64,000 bases of DNA from Eleusine coracana subsp. coracana (GCA_032690845.1 CM064430.1:53417882-53481881), one strand, 5' to 3'; positions 1 through 11,760 are shown, numbered from the stretch's first letter. Numbers and translations are program-made. Notes: generated from the sequence alone by a model not told the origin.

Positions 1-185
1 CTAGCACGATCCACCGCCGGGGGCGTGGAAGCGGCCGTCCAGGGCGCTGTAGCGGCGCGGGTCGGTGGAGCACAGGCGCCAGGGGCGGCAGACGGCGCGG
101 AAGCGGAGGTAGTCGGCCACGTCGGCGGCGAGCGCGAGCTCGGCGATCAGCCCCGTCGGGCCATCCCCACCAAGGTTCGCCCAGT
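1..185 (-). pseudogene. F-box (DUF295-like) 5' fragment, frameshifted
   Basis: Read on the minus strand, this encodes a helical F-box-like stretch with the motifs LIAELALAADVADYLRFR, AVCRPWR and LDGRFH. Grass F-box proteins with a C-terminal DUF295 domain begin this way. The frame stops at bases 1-3. The bases just before the stop read as an R-R-W-I-V-L string in a shifted frame, which fits what follows in this family, so a small indel probably broke the gene; sequence left of the window would decide. F-box proteins are substrate adaptors of SCF ubiquitin ligases. A related, more degraded copy lies near 30.8 kb. Confidence 0.55.
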
Positions 186-572
186 CCCTCTGTCTCCGTT
201 GGTTGGGCCTTCGCGCCCCAAGCAGCAGCGGCAGGGCTTGTCGTCATGTATCAGACTGCCGGGCACGCGCCCGGATTCTGTATTTGGCACGTTATTTGAC
301 GACTGTTGGAGTTGGTGCGTTCGAGACCCATGCGACATACGCTTTACATCGTGTTACCATCAGAGTAGTTATTATTAGTACATTGAGTCATGGATACTTG
401 TGGCTGACGACAGCAAGAAAGCGTTCCATTACTAATCCTAGCCTAAACAAACTCGTATTTAATCCAACACCTGATAGGCATCACTTTCCAAACCTCCGTT
501 TCCTTGTAACTCCATCCTGGTTCTTGCATAGCTGGACTACTGCTCCAATCAGAGTAATCCATTGCCCGATCC

Positions 573-953
573 CAGAGTTAACATAACTGAGGTTAACCGA
601 CCAATTAACCCGGTTGACACCGGTTGGCCAGTTAACTCTCAGTTCTGTTTTAAATTTTTTAAAATTCATAAAATTTTGTATCCAACAAGACAGATGGCTA
701 ACCAGTTAAAACTGGTCGGTTAGCAAACAAAACTGATAAATTTGAAATTTGAAAAATATATATTTGAAAATATATCAACAAAACTAGTAAAACCGACCGA
801 CTAACCCTAAAATCGGTCGGCTGCCTCCTGACTGACGGTCACCGGAATCGAATTTTGTTCGGGTAACCGCCTGTTATTCTGCTTTTTTGGATAACCGTTG
901 AACCGATGCTGACTGGTTACACCGGTCGGTTCGGTTATATAATCCTTGTCCAA
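573..953. mobile_element. 381-bp insertion with 9-bp target duplication
   Basis: The 9-mer gcccgatcc occurs at 564-572 and again at 954-962, flanking this segment. The paralogous block at 31.13-31.29 kb runs straight across the corresponding point with a single related copy of the 9-mer. The inside is AT-rich with repeated accggtt/ggttaacc words, and both ends read inward toward an imperfect accgacc motif. A 9-bp duplication is typical of Mutator-type elements, but the terminal repeats are weak, so the superfamily stays open. Confidence 0.7.
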
Positions 954-1605
954 GCCCGATCCATACCAGATGACCAGTTCCAACATCCTTGCACTGCTTT
1001 ATCTTGGCCATCTACAATATCACTCCAGACATTTTGTCGAACACCTGCGTAATCTGGAATTTGGACCGGAGTTACCCTCCGGTCAACCCCACGCGCGCCT
1101 TCCTTCTCCTGGTACCGTGCCTCACCATCACGTCAATCGAAACTCTATATAGTGTTGACGATCAAAATTGATGCTCTAGGAATAATACTAGATGTTCCGG
1201 TTTCTTAAACCTGATCGGTCGACAGATCTCACACCCGACCCGATGCAGTAATTGTGACTCATCCGCGACTCGCGCGCGTTCACACACACCCGAACCACGC
1301 CGTCAGAGAAAAGATACTCTCGCCCCTCTTCCACGGCATTTGCCACAGAATCTCAACCAACGACTACATGACCGCGCGCTTGACTCCGTGTCCATAGATT
1401 CTTTCACGCTGCAGTCAGCGTCATCTTGACGCGCCACAAGAGAGTTAGCGAGTCTCCTACGACGAACAACAGTTACAACTGACAATAGCTTATCTTGTCG
1501 ATGAATTTGCTGTATAGAATACTTAACCAGCATTTCAAAGCAGCAGGGAGATGCTAATAGAGCACACGTTTAATTTTCTACGCCGAGTGAAGTGACGCAG
1601 GAGCG

Positions 1606-3491
1606 ATGCTGCTGCTTCAGCCTTTGTACCTGAGCGCTACGCTCCTCCTCACGCTCACACATGGCGGCACCGCAGCACCAACTGGAAACAGAGATCGGTT
1701 CACCTACAACGGCTTCGCGGGCTCGAACCTCACCCTCGACGGCGTGGCAGCGGTGACACCGGCCGGCCTCCTGGTTCTCACCAACGGCAGCCTCCAGTCG
1801 AAGGGCCACGCGTTCCACCCGTCGACGCTGCCGTTCCGGGACCCCAATGCCACCTCCGCGGCGCGGTCCTTCTCCACCACCTTTGCCTTCGCCATCTTCG
1901 GGCAGTTCACCGACCTGAGCAGCAACGGGCTCGCCTTCTTCGTCGCCGCGGACAGGGCCGTGCTGTCCAACGCGATGTCGGGCCGGTACCTGGGCCTGCT
2001 CAACGAGACCGTCAACGGCAACCGGAGCGCCCATGTCTTCGCGGTGGAGCTCGACACCCTCTTCAACGCCGAGTTCCTCGACATCAACAGCAACCACGTC
2101 GGCGTGGACGTCAACAGCCTCAGGTCCATCAACGCCACCAGCGCGGGGTTCTACGACGAAGACGACGGCGCGGGGGGGACGTTCCAGAACCTGAGCCTGA
2201 TCAGCCGGAAGCCCATGCAAGTCTGGGTGGACTACGACGGCGCGGCCACGCAGGTCACCGTGACCATGGCTCCGCTGGGCTTGCCCAGGCCCAAGACGCC
2301 GCTGCTGCGGGCCTCCATCGACCTCTCCGACGTCGTGCGGGCCACGGCGCACGTCGGGTTCTCGTCGGCGACGTCAAGCCTCGTCTCGCGCCACTTCGTA
2401 CTCGGCTGGAGCTTCGCGTTCCAAGGTGCTGGAGATCGTGCTACCCGTAGCGTCAGCGGCGCTGGTGCTTGCCGTGGGCATCGCGATCTACACCTTGGTG
2501 CGGCGGCGGATCAAGTTCGCTGAGCTGCGCGAGGACTGGGAGCTCGCGTTTGGCCCGCACCGGTTCTCGTACAAGGATTCGTTCCACGCCACCGGCGGGT
2601 TCAGTGACAAGAAATTGCTCGGCGCGGGAGGGTTTGGAAGCGTGTACAAGGGCGTTCTCCGCAAGACTGGCATGGAGGTCGCGGTGAAGAAGGTGTCACA
2701 CGACTCGAAACAGGGGCTGAAGGAGTTCATCTCCGAGGTTGTGAGTATGGGGCGACTGAGGCACCGCAACCTCGTGCAGTTACTCGGCTACTGCCGCCGC
2801 AAAGGCGAGCTTCTCTTGATCTACGACTACATGCCAAATGGGAGCCTTGACGGACACCTTTATGATCAAAGCAAGCGTGCATTGGATTGGCCTCAGAGAT
2901 TCCACATCATAAGAGGAGTGGCATCTGGCCTGTTGTATCTCCATGAGGACTGGGAGCAAGTTGTCATCCATCGGGGTGTTAAGGCAAGCAACGTGCTCAT
3001 CGACGGGGAAATGAATGGAAGATTAGGAGACTTTGGCCTCGCACGGCTTTACGATCATGGATCCCACGCGCACACTACACATGTTATGGGCACTATGGGG
3101 TACCTAGCCCCAGAGTTAGGCCACACCGGCAAGGCAACTCCAGCCACGGATGTCTTTGCTTTCGGGGCGTTCCTTCTGGAGGTCACCTGTGGGCAAAGGC
3201 CTGTTGGGCAAGACGGGCTCAACAATCGTATCATGCTCGTTGATTGGGTACTTGACAGTTGGCGCAAGGGTTCGATCATTCATGCTGTTATGCTCACATC
3301 CATTACCTAGTGCAATGCCAACCATGCGGCAAGTCGTGCAATACCTTGACGGTGATATGGTCCTTCCAAACTTGTCACCGGCATATCTTGGCTTCACCAC
3401 GATAGAGCGGATGTATAACAGCGAGTTCAACCAGAATGTGATGTCATGTGTGTCATACACGGCCATGTCTGATCTCTCTGGGGGGAGGTGA
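1606..3491 (+). pseudogene. L-type lectin receptor kinase, broken copy
   Basis: The product starts with a signal peptide and a complete legume-lectin domain containing the VELDT and HVGVDVNS sugar/metal-site motifs. It continues with a transmembrane segment and a kinase domain with GAGGFGSVYKG, VAVKK, DFG and APE. Compared with the intact neighbour at 5.1 kb it has three lesions. About 22 residues between lectin and transmembrane parts are missing near 2421-2427, which shifts the frame. The catalytic HRD is HRG (codon GGT at 2975-2977). About 20 residues between kinase subdomains are missing near 3285-3290, shifting the frame again before the normal C-terminus that ends at 3491. The intact family acts as plasma-membrane receptors; this copy cannot encode a full, active kinase. 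It is a tandem duplicate of the next gene. Confidence 0.9.
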
Positions 3492-5141
3492 TACTTCCTC
3501 CATATTATTATATTATTAATGAAAGTAGGTCATTTAAATACTATACAAATAACAAGTTTCCGTAACATCATCTTCTGTAGTAGGGATGTGTGATTTTTTT
3601 AATGGTCTTAATCATTGTAACATGGAACAATATGGCTTCATATGTTTTTGTACGTATTACTTTTGCCTATTTCTAGTATAAATACACTAGGACATGGACA
3701 TAGTCTCTCTAATATGACATGAACATTATATACACGTCAGCACTCATCCCTATGAGCACACACATACACACCTAACCCGGCCATATGTGGGGCTATGACA
3801 GCCAAGTGATATTGAGATTCACGAAGTCACACTTAGGCTTCACTATTCAAAGAGATATCATCTACCATTGAGATAATAAATAATTGTAAATACAACACCG
3901 TTGCTGAGCTGAAACTTGAATCTGGATTGATAGGTTTCATCATAGAATGACCTAAGGCCAGTCTCAATACATATGTTCATTGCACTCTTTCCAAAATAGA
4001 GTTTTAGGTAAGTGAGCCAACATCCTTTCATTAGGATGAAAGACCTCTCATATGAGATGAAAGTTTTCATTCTCTCTTTTCATAGCTAACTTGTCATATC
4101 ATCAAAAAGTACATATGTGTCGTAATATTTAATGCTTATGAAAGACTCTATTAAGACTGGCCTAATGAGCAAAAAAGCTATCTATGTCCATTTTGCCAGT
4201 ATTTCAACTGTTGATTGATGGTTTGGTAACTTAGTTGACATTGACACCACCGCGGGTGTATTTCACTCACAAAATCCAACCACAACAGCTGACAGCTTGA
4301 TATCGTATCTTGACCTAATCTAGAGCATGTGACCCTAGTCTCACGGCAACTACCCACGTCCCTAGCTAGTCTTTGTTACTTTACCTACTACATTAGCTAT
4401 CCGGTTTCGATTTGGTCAAGTCTCTGATGCACACTTTAGCTTAATCAGCTAGTTAATTTCAACTCTATCAAGATCTTGATCAATACTAGTTTCTATTGCT
4501 TGCGTCTCGGTGGTCTCGCTATCATCGTTTCGGCAAATTAAAGGAAGGCAGAATAAGCTAGGATGGGCATAGGATTATTGACAAAAGTTCACAATAGGCT
4601 CTGAATCATCTAAAGTATGATGCAGAATTGAGCTCCTCTAGAACTAGAAAAGCTACTGGTCTTTCACACACATGGATTTTTTTTTTTTGTGGAAGTACGA
4701 ATGCTAATGGTTTCATTCAGCCATCCATTCATCCGCCGTTCATTATTAGTGCACCCTGGCCTGTATGGCACGGCGTTTACCAAGCCGGTATTCCGGAAAA
4801 GCTGGTACAGTAGCCATGTTTAATTTGGAAAAGCTAGCGGCGAAATTGGCAGTTCTGTCACCAAGTCAAGATAATAATCGCACGTTAGCATCAGCAATAG
4901 ATGCATGAGTGGAAGTGTCCAATCCCATGTTTCTTTCAGGCTTTCAACTCTCCAGTGACTAAACTCATGACTCATGAATCAGGTCACTTGGTCACTCCCA
5001 AAGTCAAAATAGTGCTGGTTAGCCAACTAAGTACGGGGCCAACGTACTTTTTCGAGTGCGAGTCTTGCATGTCTCAGGCTCTAAAGCTCATTGAGGCCAA
5101 GAAGACACTGGCCAAGGCAAAAAGTGTCCAGAAAACAAACT
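3492..5141. other. Intergenic spacer between the two lectin kinases
   Basis: AT-rich DNA without a convincing gene. It contains one copy of a dispersed repeat (3725-3850). The ORFs at 4628-4813 and 4901-5422 have no recognisable domain; the second overlaps the start of the intact kinase in another frame. Confidence 0.6.
3725..3850 (+). repeat. Dispersed grass repeat, copy 1
   Basis: The stretch holds runs of aca-rich sequence, then a 'ccctatgagcac' word, then 'gagattcacgaagtcac'. The same ordered words recur at 61.0-61.15 kb in this orientation and at 24.2-24.42 kb in reverse. I know this arrangement as a common interspersed sequence in grass genomes but cannot assign its superfamily. Confidence 0.5.
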
Positions 5142-7100
5142 ATGCCTTCCACGCTTGTATCCTTGCTCTTCCTGCTCCTCCTGATCCATGTGGCCTGGTC
5201 CGCCGGAGAAGGCCAGTTTATCTACCAAGGGTTCACCTCATCAGCGAACCTTACTCTGGACGACCTCGCTGTCGTGACGCCCGGCGGCCTCCTGGCGCTC
5301 ACGAACGCCACGATCCAGAAGAAAGCCCACGCCTTCCACCCCACTCCTCTCCACTTTCTCAACAAGTCCTTCTCGACCTGCTTCGTGTTCGCCATCGTGT
5401 CCAGCTACGACGGGGTCAGTGATCACGGCCTGGCCTTCGTGTTTTCCCCAACCACCAACTTCTCAGCGGCGAAAGCGGGCCAGTACCTCGGCCTCCTCAA
5501 CGCCACAAACGGCACGGCGAGCGACCACGTCTTGGCGGTCGAGCTCGACACCATCATGAACCCCGAGTTCCGTGACATCAACAGCAATCACGTTGGTGTC
5601 GATGTCAACAGCCTCATCTCGGAGCAGGCCCAGCCCGCTGGCTACTACGACGACGCGGCAGGCGGCGCCTTGAGAGAATTGGAGCTAAACAGTCGCAAGC
5701 CGATGCAAGTGTGGGTGGATTATGACGACAACGCCAGGAAGCTCAACGTGACACTGGCCCCGGTGAAAGTGCCAAAGCCCAAGAGGCCTCTTCTCTCCAC
5801 GCCCGTTAATCTTTCCAGCATCATGGCGGATAAGATATATATCGGCTTCTCGTCGGCGACGGGCGTCGTGGCCACGCACCACTACGTGCTCGGATGGAGC
5901 TTCAGCTTCGACGGACCAGCTCCGCCTCTCGACTTTTCCAAGCTTCCTGTCCTGCCACGGCTGGGTCCGAAGCCTCGGTCCAAGGTCCTGGATGTCGTTC
6001 TGCCGCTCACCACAGCGTTGTTCGTCGCTGCAGTGCTATCAGCAGTCTTCCTGATCTTATGGAGGAGGCACCGGTACGCTGAGGTGAAGGAAGATTGGGA
6101 GGACGAGTTTGGTCCGCAGCGGTTCGTATATAAAGATATATTTCACGCAACGGATGGCTTCAAGGATAGGAACTTGCTCGGCGTCGGAGGGTTCGGCAAA
6201 GTATACAAAGGGCTACTTTCAGCGACCAATTTGGAGATTGCGGTGAAGAAAGTCTCACATGATTCGCGGCAAGGGGTGAGGGAGTTCGTTGCCGAGGTGG
6301 TGAGCATTGGCCGTCTTCAACACAGAAACCTTGTGCAATTACTAGGCTACTGCAGACGTAAGGGTGAGCTTCTCCTGGTATACGAGTATATGGCAAACGG
6401 TAGCCTTGATAAATATTTGCATGATCAACATACGAATGCTCTTCCCTGGCAATCAAGGTACCAAATCATCAAAGGTGTCGCGGCAAGCCTTGTGTATCTA
6501 CATGAGGACTGGGAGCAAGTTGTAATCCATCGAGACATAAAAGCAAGCAATGTGCTCCTGGATAGCCAGATGAATGGCAGACTCGGTGACTTCGGTTTGG
6601 CCAGACTGTATGACCATGGCACCGATCCTCAGACCACTCAAGTTGTAGGAACCATGGGGTACCTAGCACCAGAACTCGTGCGCATGGGGAAGGCGACGCC
6701 GTTAACCGACGTGTTCGCGTTCGGCGTGTTTCTTTTGGAGGTTGTATGTGGGCGAAGGCCAATTTATCACGAGGACGGTGACAACCGGGTCATGCTTGTA
6801 GATTGGGTGGTGGAGCATTATCGCAACGGCTCAATCCTTGACGTGGTGGACCCACGGATCATCGGGAAGTATGAAACAGAGGAGGTAACCATTGTGCTCA
6901 AACTGGGCTTCATGTGCGCACACCCATTGCCCGACGAGAGGCCAACCATGCGAAGAATCATTCAGTACTTGATCTCCAACCAACCGACTCCTGATCTGTC
7001 ACCAAACTATATGAGCTACGGCATGGTGCTGATGCAGAACCAAGGCTTTGATTCGTACATCATTTCATCTGATCCATCTGTTCTCTCAGAGGGAAGATGA
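5142..7100 (+). CDS. L-type lectin-domain receptor-like kinase (intact)
   Basis: Single-exon gene of 652 residues, the usual length for this family. The ATG at 5142 is preferred to the in-frame ATG at 5091 because it begins a clean hydrophobic signal peptide (residues 1-22). Next come a legume lectin domain (about 25-270, with VELDT and HVGVDVNS), one transmembrane segment (about 288-310) and a Ser/Thr kinase (about 340-615). Key kinase residues are present: glycine loop GVGGFG (347), Lys369, HRD Asp465, DFG Asp483 and APE. The family sits in the plasma membrane with the lectin outside and the kinase inside, and has roles in defence and in sensing extracellular nucleotides or wall fragments; the ligand here is unknown. 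The broken paralogue lies 1.65 kb upstream on the same strand. Confidence 0.95.
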   Translation: MPSTLVSLLFLLLLIHVAWSAGEGQFIYQGFTSSANLTLDDLAVVTPGGLLALTNATIQKKAHAFHPTPLHFLNKSFSTCFVFAIVSSYDGVSDHGLAFVFSPTTNFSAAKAGQYLGLLNATNGTASDHVLAVELDTIMNPEFRDINSNHVGVDVNSLISEQAQPAGYYDDAAGGALRELELNSRKPMQVWVDYDDNARKLNVTLAPVKVPKPKRPLLSTPVNLSSIMADKIYIGFSSATGVVATHHYVLGWSFSFDGPAPPLDFSKLPVLPRLGPKPRSKVLDVVLPLTTALFVAAVLSAVFLILWRRHRYAEVKEDWEDEFGPQRFVYKDIFHATDGFKDRNLLGVGGFGKVYKGLLSATNLEIAVKKVSHDSRQGVREFVAEVVSIGRLQHRNLVQLLGYCRRKGELLLVYEYMANGSLDKYLHDQHTNALPWQSRYQIIKGVAASLVYLHEDWEQVVIHRDIKASNVLLDSQMNGRLGDFGLARLYDHGTDPQTTQVVGTMGYLAPELVRMGKATPLTDVFAFGVFLLEVVCGRRPIYHEDGDNRVMLVDWVVEHYRNGSILDVVDPRIIGKYETEEVTIVLKLGFMCAHPLPDERPTMRRIIQYLISNQPTPDLSPNYMSYGMVLMQNQGFDSYIISSDPSVLSEGR

Positions 7101-7515
7101 TCCGGCCGTAACACCCTGTAATAATAAGCATCACACCATGATCTGTCGCTTCAGTAGTTTTTTTTTTTTGGCACTCCTCTGGAAGTAACACATCAAAATC
7201 TTCCGGTGCCTACAAAAATAATGTGACAATACATGTATTGACTACTACCAATTCTGTTAGAGATAGATTGGAATCCTAACAATAACCAGTTCAGTGCCAC
7301 GACAAGGTCGGTTTCAGCCCACATAAATAGACACACAACCCTCAAAAGGGGTTCAACGCTTCCTAAACACTTTTACATGGACCACTCACCAATATTGGCC
7401 CCTGCATCCATATGTTGCGATTAGATGTCACAGAGAATAACATCATCTGAAAACCATATATTTGAAAAACCCTTTTCACTTTTTAAATATATATAATCTG
7501 TAGGACTCAAGCTCT

Positions 7516-7629
7516 TCTCCCCTCACTTGCATAAAAAAGGTCAAAATCAAATTGCAAAGATAAATTCAGTGAGAATAACATATATATGTCAAGATGGGAG
7601 AAGAGCTTTTTTATGCAAGTGAGGGGAGA
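7516..7629. repeat. 24-bp perfect inverted repeat
   Basis: Arms at 7516-7539 and 7606-7629 are exact reverse complements (24 bp) separated by 66 bases, so a transcript would form a strong hairpin. It lies at the upstream edge of the LINE-like remnant. It may be the trace of an inverted insertion; no function is evident. Confidence 0.85.
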
Positions 7630-8748
7630 TGGGAGTGTGTCGCAATCCGTTGAAGATCATGTTGCTGCTCAAGTGCATGAACCAGGTAATTGTGAGGAGG
7701 GCTGGGAAGCAGTGAAGTTCAAAAGTCACAGCCGGGTAGAGCACCTCAGCTTGACGGCAAGGCCCTTCGATTGGAGGAGCGACGTTCGCTCTATTTGAGA
7801 AAGATGAAGTGATTATGCTTTAATTGTCTTTCACCAGATCACAAAGTTGCATATTGTCGTGATCCAACAAGATGTTGGTGTTGTCGTCGATTTGGTCACA
7901 CCTCCACGAAGTGTCCTCTAAACAGATTAGAGCAGCATCAGAACAGCCTTCCTGTTTGTCATAATTCGGAGGATGTTGTGACACTGGCACAAAAGAAAGA
8001 TGATGATATTATGGTTGACTATAGCCTTCTGCTCATTCGACACAGCTCATCTTCGACAGTATGTGAGAGGTCTACGGATCCAATGTTGCTTGAGTCCCGT
8101 CTCATGATCCAAAGGTGTGACTCTGGAGAGGGCTCTTTCACACCGTTGGTGACTGCTACGTCCCTACATGTTGTCAACCATTACCCCTCCACTGAACAAA
8201 TTCAGACTCCAATATTACTTAGAAGTGAAGCGGAACAATTGGCGGAACAGGAACTGATCAAGGCCTTAAGTGACTTTAAACAGTTGAAATTAGCTCCCTT
8301 ATCCTCCCATCCTCAGCTTCTCAACTCACTTGTGAAGGACTCTATTATGGAGAGTTCGGTGAACACTCACAGATTCAGTCACCATCGGAAGAGTAAAATC
8401 AAATCTCAGAAACCAGTTGTCAAGGTTGTTCGTGATATGTTAACAAAGAAGTAGGTATTTGTTAAGAGGGACAAGAAGCTGAGTGTCTTGACCGAGGTGG
8501 TGAGATTTTTAGAGGCTTTGAGGCTGCCCCCCTAGTTGTTGGTTCTAGTGGTTTGTGAGTTGTTTGGGTTTACTCTTCCTGATGTGGTTGTTTTCATTAT
8601 CTTGTTTTGACCTCTCAAGCTTGATGATATCTATTGTTTGAGTCTGGCATCTCTGCTGGATTAGTGTTTGCATCCTTATGTTATAATTTCTGCTTTTTCT
8701 ATCTTAATGAATGGCAGTGCTCCTGCCTTGCTTTCAAAAAAAAAAAAG
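7590..8748 (+). mobile_element. LINE remnant (zinc-knuckle ORF plus poly-A tail)
   Basis: From 7816 an open frame encodes two consecutive CCHC zinc knuckles (each C-x2-C-x4-H-x4-C) and runs on to the stop at 8454. Paired knuckles of this type are found in the first ORF of plant non-LTR retrotransposons. The upstream part (7586-7798) is in another frame, and a TGA at 7810-7812 precedes the knuckles, so the ORF is broken. The 3' end (about 8700-8748) resembles the usual grass LINE tail: a 'taatgaatggcagtgctcctgcc' type stretch, then 'tttc' and a 12-base A run. No reverse transcriptase is present, and I found no target duplication. Confidence 0.65.
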
Positions 8749-8837
8749 CTATAGTATTTATAGAGGGGCTCTTATTTTTATATTCGCTCTAGACCTATAA
8801 AATATGAACCACTGAAATCTTGTTTGTGTAGCCCAAA

Positions 8838-8960
8838 TAAAAACTCGACCTGCCGGGGAAGAAGTCACTCTGACGGCATTTTACTAAGGAGAAGAAGTCT
8901 TCTCATGCAGGTTGAGAAAACCCCCGAACCCCCTCCTCAACCATACACAGGGACTCAGCT
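8838..8960 (+). repeat. Dispersed repeat shared with 57.0 kb
   Basis: This segment contains in order 'acctgccggg', a gtc..acggcatt word, 'gagaagaagtcttctcatgcagg' and 'cccgaacccc'. The same order recurs at 57003-57130 with about a dozen differences. It is a short interspersed grass sequence of unassigned class. Confidence 0.55.
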
Positions 8961-11707
8961 AGCCATATGAGCTGTAGCGCGAGCCTTTACCATATGTTTT
9001 GATCTAGGGAGGACAAAGAGATTTTTTTTTTTCGTGGTGCGACACCGTGAGCCGATCTGGGGATTGGTTTCAAAACGGTTTTCTGAGCTACGCAAAATTT
9101 TTTGATATCAGAGCACAAACAACTACTGAAATCTTGTTTGGATAACACAAACAACCACTGAATAAACGTGTACCTAATTTTTTCCAAAAAGAAAACAAAA
9201 CGTTTTAAAGCCCACGTTCAGGGAGAGAATAAGAGATCCCAATGGCCCATGTTGGTTTGTCCCCTCCCCACTGTTTTAGAGATTTAGACAACGTAGCTGA
9301 TGTCAACCAGAAATTTGGCCCTCTAATCTTACTTCTACGTCCAGCTGCTTCTTGCTTTCATAATGCTGACTTTCTCCATAATATGATACGAACAAAACAT
9401 TTGGATATTATTCTGGGTTACAAGATCTGGCCTTGGGCCCAGACGACGCTTAATTCCAGTTGCATGTCCGTAGCTTTCCGCGACTGTAGTTTTCTATGGA
9501 CCTCCCTGATACTCGGAAGACCTTTGGTGGAACTACCAACATATTTGCTGGCGACACTTCTCACTCCTGTAGTTCAGTATAACGTTCGGTCATCGTACAG
9601 AGGTACACGGCAGGGCCATGCAATGCATAAATCCTCTGCTGTGTCTAGAAGCTGCCAATGATTTTTTTTCCCAAACTTATGAGCAGGAGCACCGCTCTTT
9701 TATTTAAGAAGAAAAAGAACTCCTAACGCGAAGCATGATCAATTTATTTTGACTTTGTATAGTCCGAGAAAGTTATGATGGAGAAATGTAGTACTCAACA
9801 GTCAACAGCGTGTTAAAATTGCAAGTGGTGGACTTGGGGTCATGGGGTGGGACAAGGCTAGAGGAGGCTCTTCTATTTTTGCGAAGTTGCATGTTAATCA
9901 TAGCCCAATACCTATCTCTATCATTCCTTAACTAGTAATCTGAAATGGAAGAGATCAGAGCTTTTGCCCAAAGTGCTTATCACTGTCATTTCAGGGGCTC
10001 TTTGTCATGTGGACTAAAACTGCTTCAGGATTCGAAACTTCTTGTGCTAATAAAGATCATGGTTCCTTCACTTCCCTTTGAGCTATGCATACCAAATTAA
10101 TGTGACATAATTCCAAAAATGGATTCTATTTCGCAGCCCGCAATGTTTACTTCCTTGGTTGATTTTTTTTTTGTCCTAGTCAAAAAAAAAAAGGGCAACC
10201 AAATTACCTCAGCTTCCAGCTTAAGGCTTCTATATCTGACACGATGGCCTTCTGATAAGGAGCATATCCTTTGGAACTTTCTGTGTTTCAGATGAACTTG
10301 CACTTGACGCAACTGATTTGAAGAATGGAAGAGATAGGCTCATCAGATGCATATTTTTGGTTCTATAAGCTATTACCTCATGCTTATCACTGTCATTCCG
10401 TTTACCACGCGTTTACATGCGCAATATTATTAACTGGACTGAATGAATTCAACAATTGCAAGTCAAAATTTGAGGGGAAACAAGGCCGTTTCATTTCTGA
10501 ATATGAAACAAACACTACTTAGGATTATCTTGCTTTTGACAGACAAGAATGCGTGTTTTTAGAAACAGGAATATATATTAATATTTTAATATTCCAGCTG
10601 CTTTATCGATAAATTCATAAAGCTGTTTTTTATTACAACCAAATCACACCACGAAACCTTAAACAAATAAGGCCTCATTGGTTCTTCTTTCACTTGTTCA
10701 GCCAACTGAAGAGAACAAAAAACTGCAGTCCAGCAGAGCATGACTATCCTGGAAAAGTGAATTATACAGATGCTGAAGCAATAGCATCCACAATGCAGCA
10801 CGAAACCTACATTTAGCTTAGATCCATGTTCAAGGGTCTCTTTCTCCGACAATATTGAGAGCAGAAGGTAACCACTTCACACAACTTGGACGCTTGCATA
10901 TGCATGTCTGGCCTTGAAATGTGCTTGCTGTGTATTGGGCGGCAAACTTTTTTTTTTTTGCATTTGAATTTTAGCTATGAACATGTGGGAGGTCAAATGG
11001 CTCCGTTCATACCTGCAAATTTTCTCAACCTTGGATGAATTTGCCTAGTGATTGCAACATAGGTCATAAGTTATGACAGAGCTTCTCAGTTCAACGAAAT
11101 GAAGCTCTGTTTCACTTGAAGGGCCTCATGTCACGGGATTAAAAAAAATACAGATATACTCACTCTAGCATTATGCATATGTTAGCTTGGCCTCAACTTC
11201 ATGCTCAAGGCTCCTATATCTGGCACAATCACATTCTGACATCCTTTGGAGCATTTCAGTTTTCAGATGAAAACTTGCACTCAACGCAACTTATTCAAAG
11301 AATGGAAGGTAGGCTCAGATGTATTTTTAGTTCTACGAGCTATTAATGCCAGATGAATGCCATCTATAGTAGCTAACTGCAAGCCAACCAATTTGTTACA
11401 AGCAGTGCAATGCTATGATTTAGCAGCAGGCTGAATGCTTGGTCAATCTCAGTATAAAGACGTCTATGTCTCAGTCACAGGCACTCCGTCCATGATTGTT
11501 TCGTTCCCCGCAAATTACTCACCCTCGAAACTTGTTCACTGATAATAATTGACATGTAACACGGAGAGTTCTACCTATTTGAGTCACGTCCAGTATGCAC
11601 GCCTTTCCTTAATGACATGTAACCGGAAGAATATGTCACTTTCGAGCTTGTCTGTGGAATCGTTTAAGCAAACACGTCGCTACTACCGTGTGTTTTGGAC
11701 AAGGTAA
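8961..11707. other. Intergenic region with a local duplication
   Basis: No gene is supported. A block at about 10215-10395 recurs, diverged, at about 11190-11350 in the same orientation. Shared ordered words include 'ggctcctatatctggcac'-like, 'tcctttgga', 'cagatgaaaacttgcactcaacgcaact'-like and 'aagaatggaag'. The 139-codon ORF at 9242 and the other short ORFs show no domain. Confidence 0.5.
9661..9720 (-). mobile_element. LINE 3'-end fragment, minus strand
   Basis: On the minus strand this reads ttaaataaaagagcggtgct, then a 'cctgc' word, and ends in a run of A. It resembles the 3' end of the LINE remnant at 8.7 kb. Only the tail is left. Confidence 0.45.
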
Positions 11708-11750
11708 AAGCCTCAATCGACTTTGGCACAATGGCAACCCACTGTGCCGC

Positions 11751-11760
11751 GGCTATATAA
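11751..11760 (+). promoter_or_regulatory. TATA box of the I9 inhibitor gene
   Basis: A 'ctatataa' core lies about 105 bases upstream of the inhibitor ATG, in a C-rich leader typical of grass genes. Confidence 0.7.

Noticed and set aside
203..586. 127-codon plus ORF near the left edge
   Set aside because: Lies antisense to the F-box leader and crosses the insertion boundary; chance frame.
1570..2352. 260-codon minus-strand ORF opposite the lectin domain
   Set aside because: Shadow of the GC-rich lectin coding strand; no signal or domain, and the plus strand reads as a known family.
9242..9661. 139-codon plus ORF
   Set aside because: No domain, no splice or promoter context, and it ends beside a LINE tail; likely chance.
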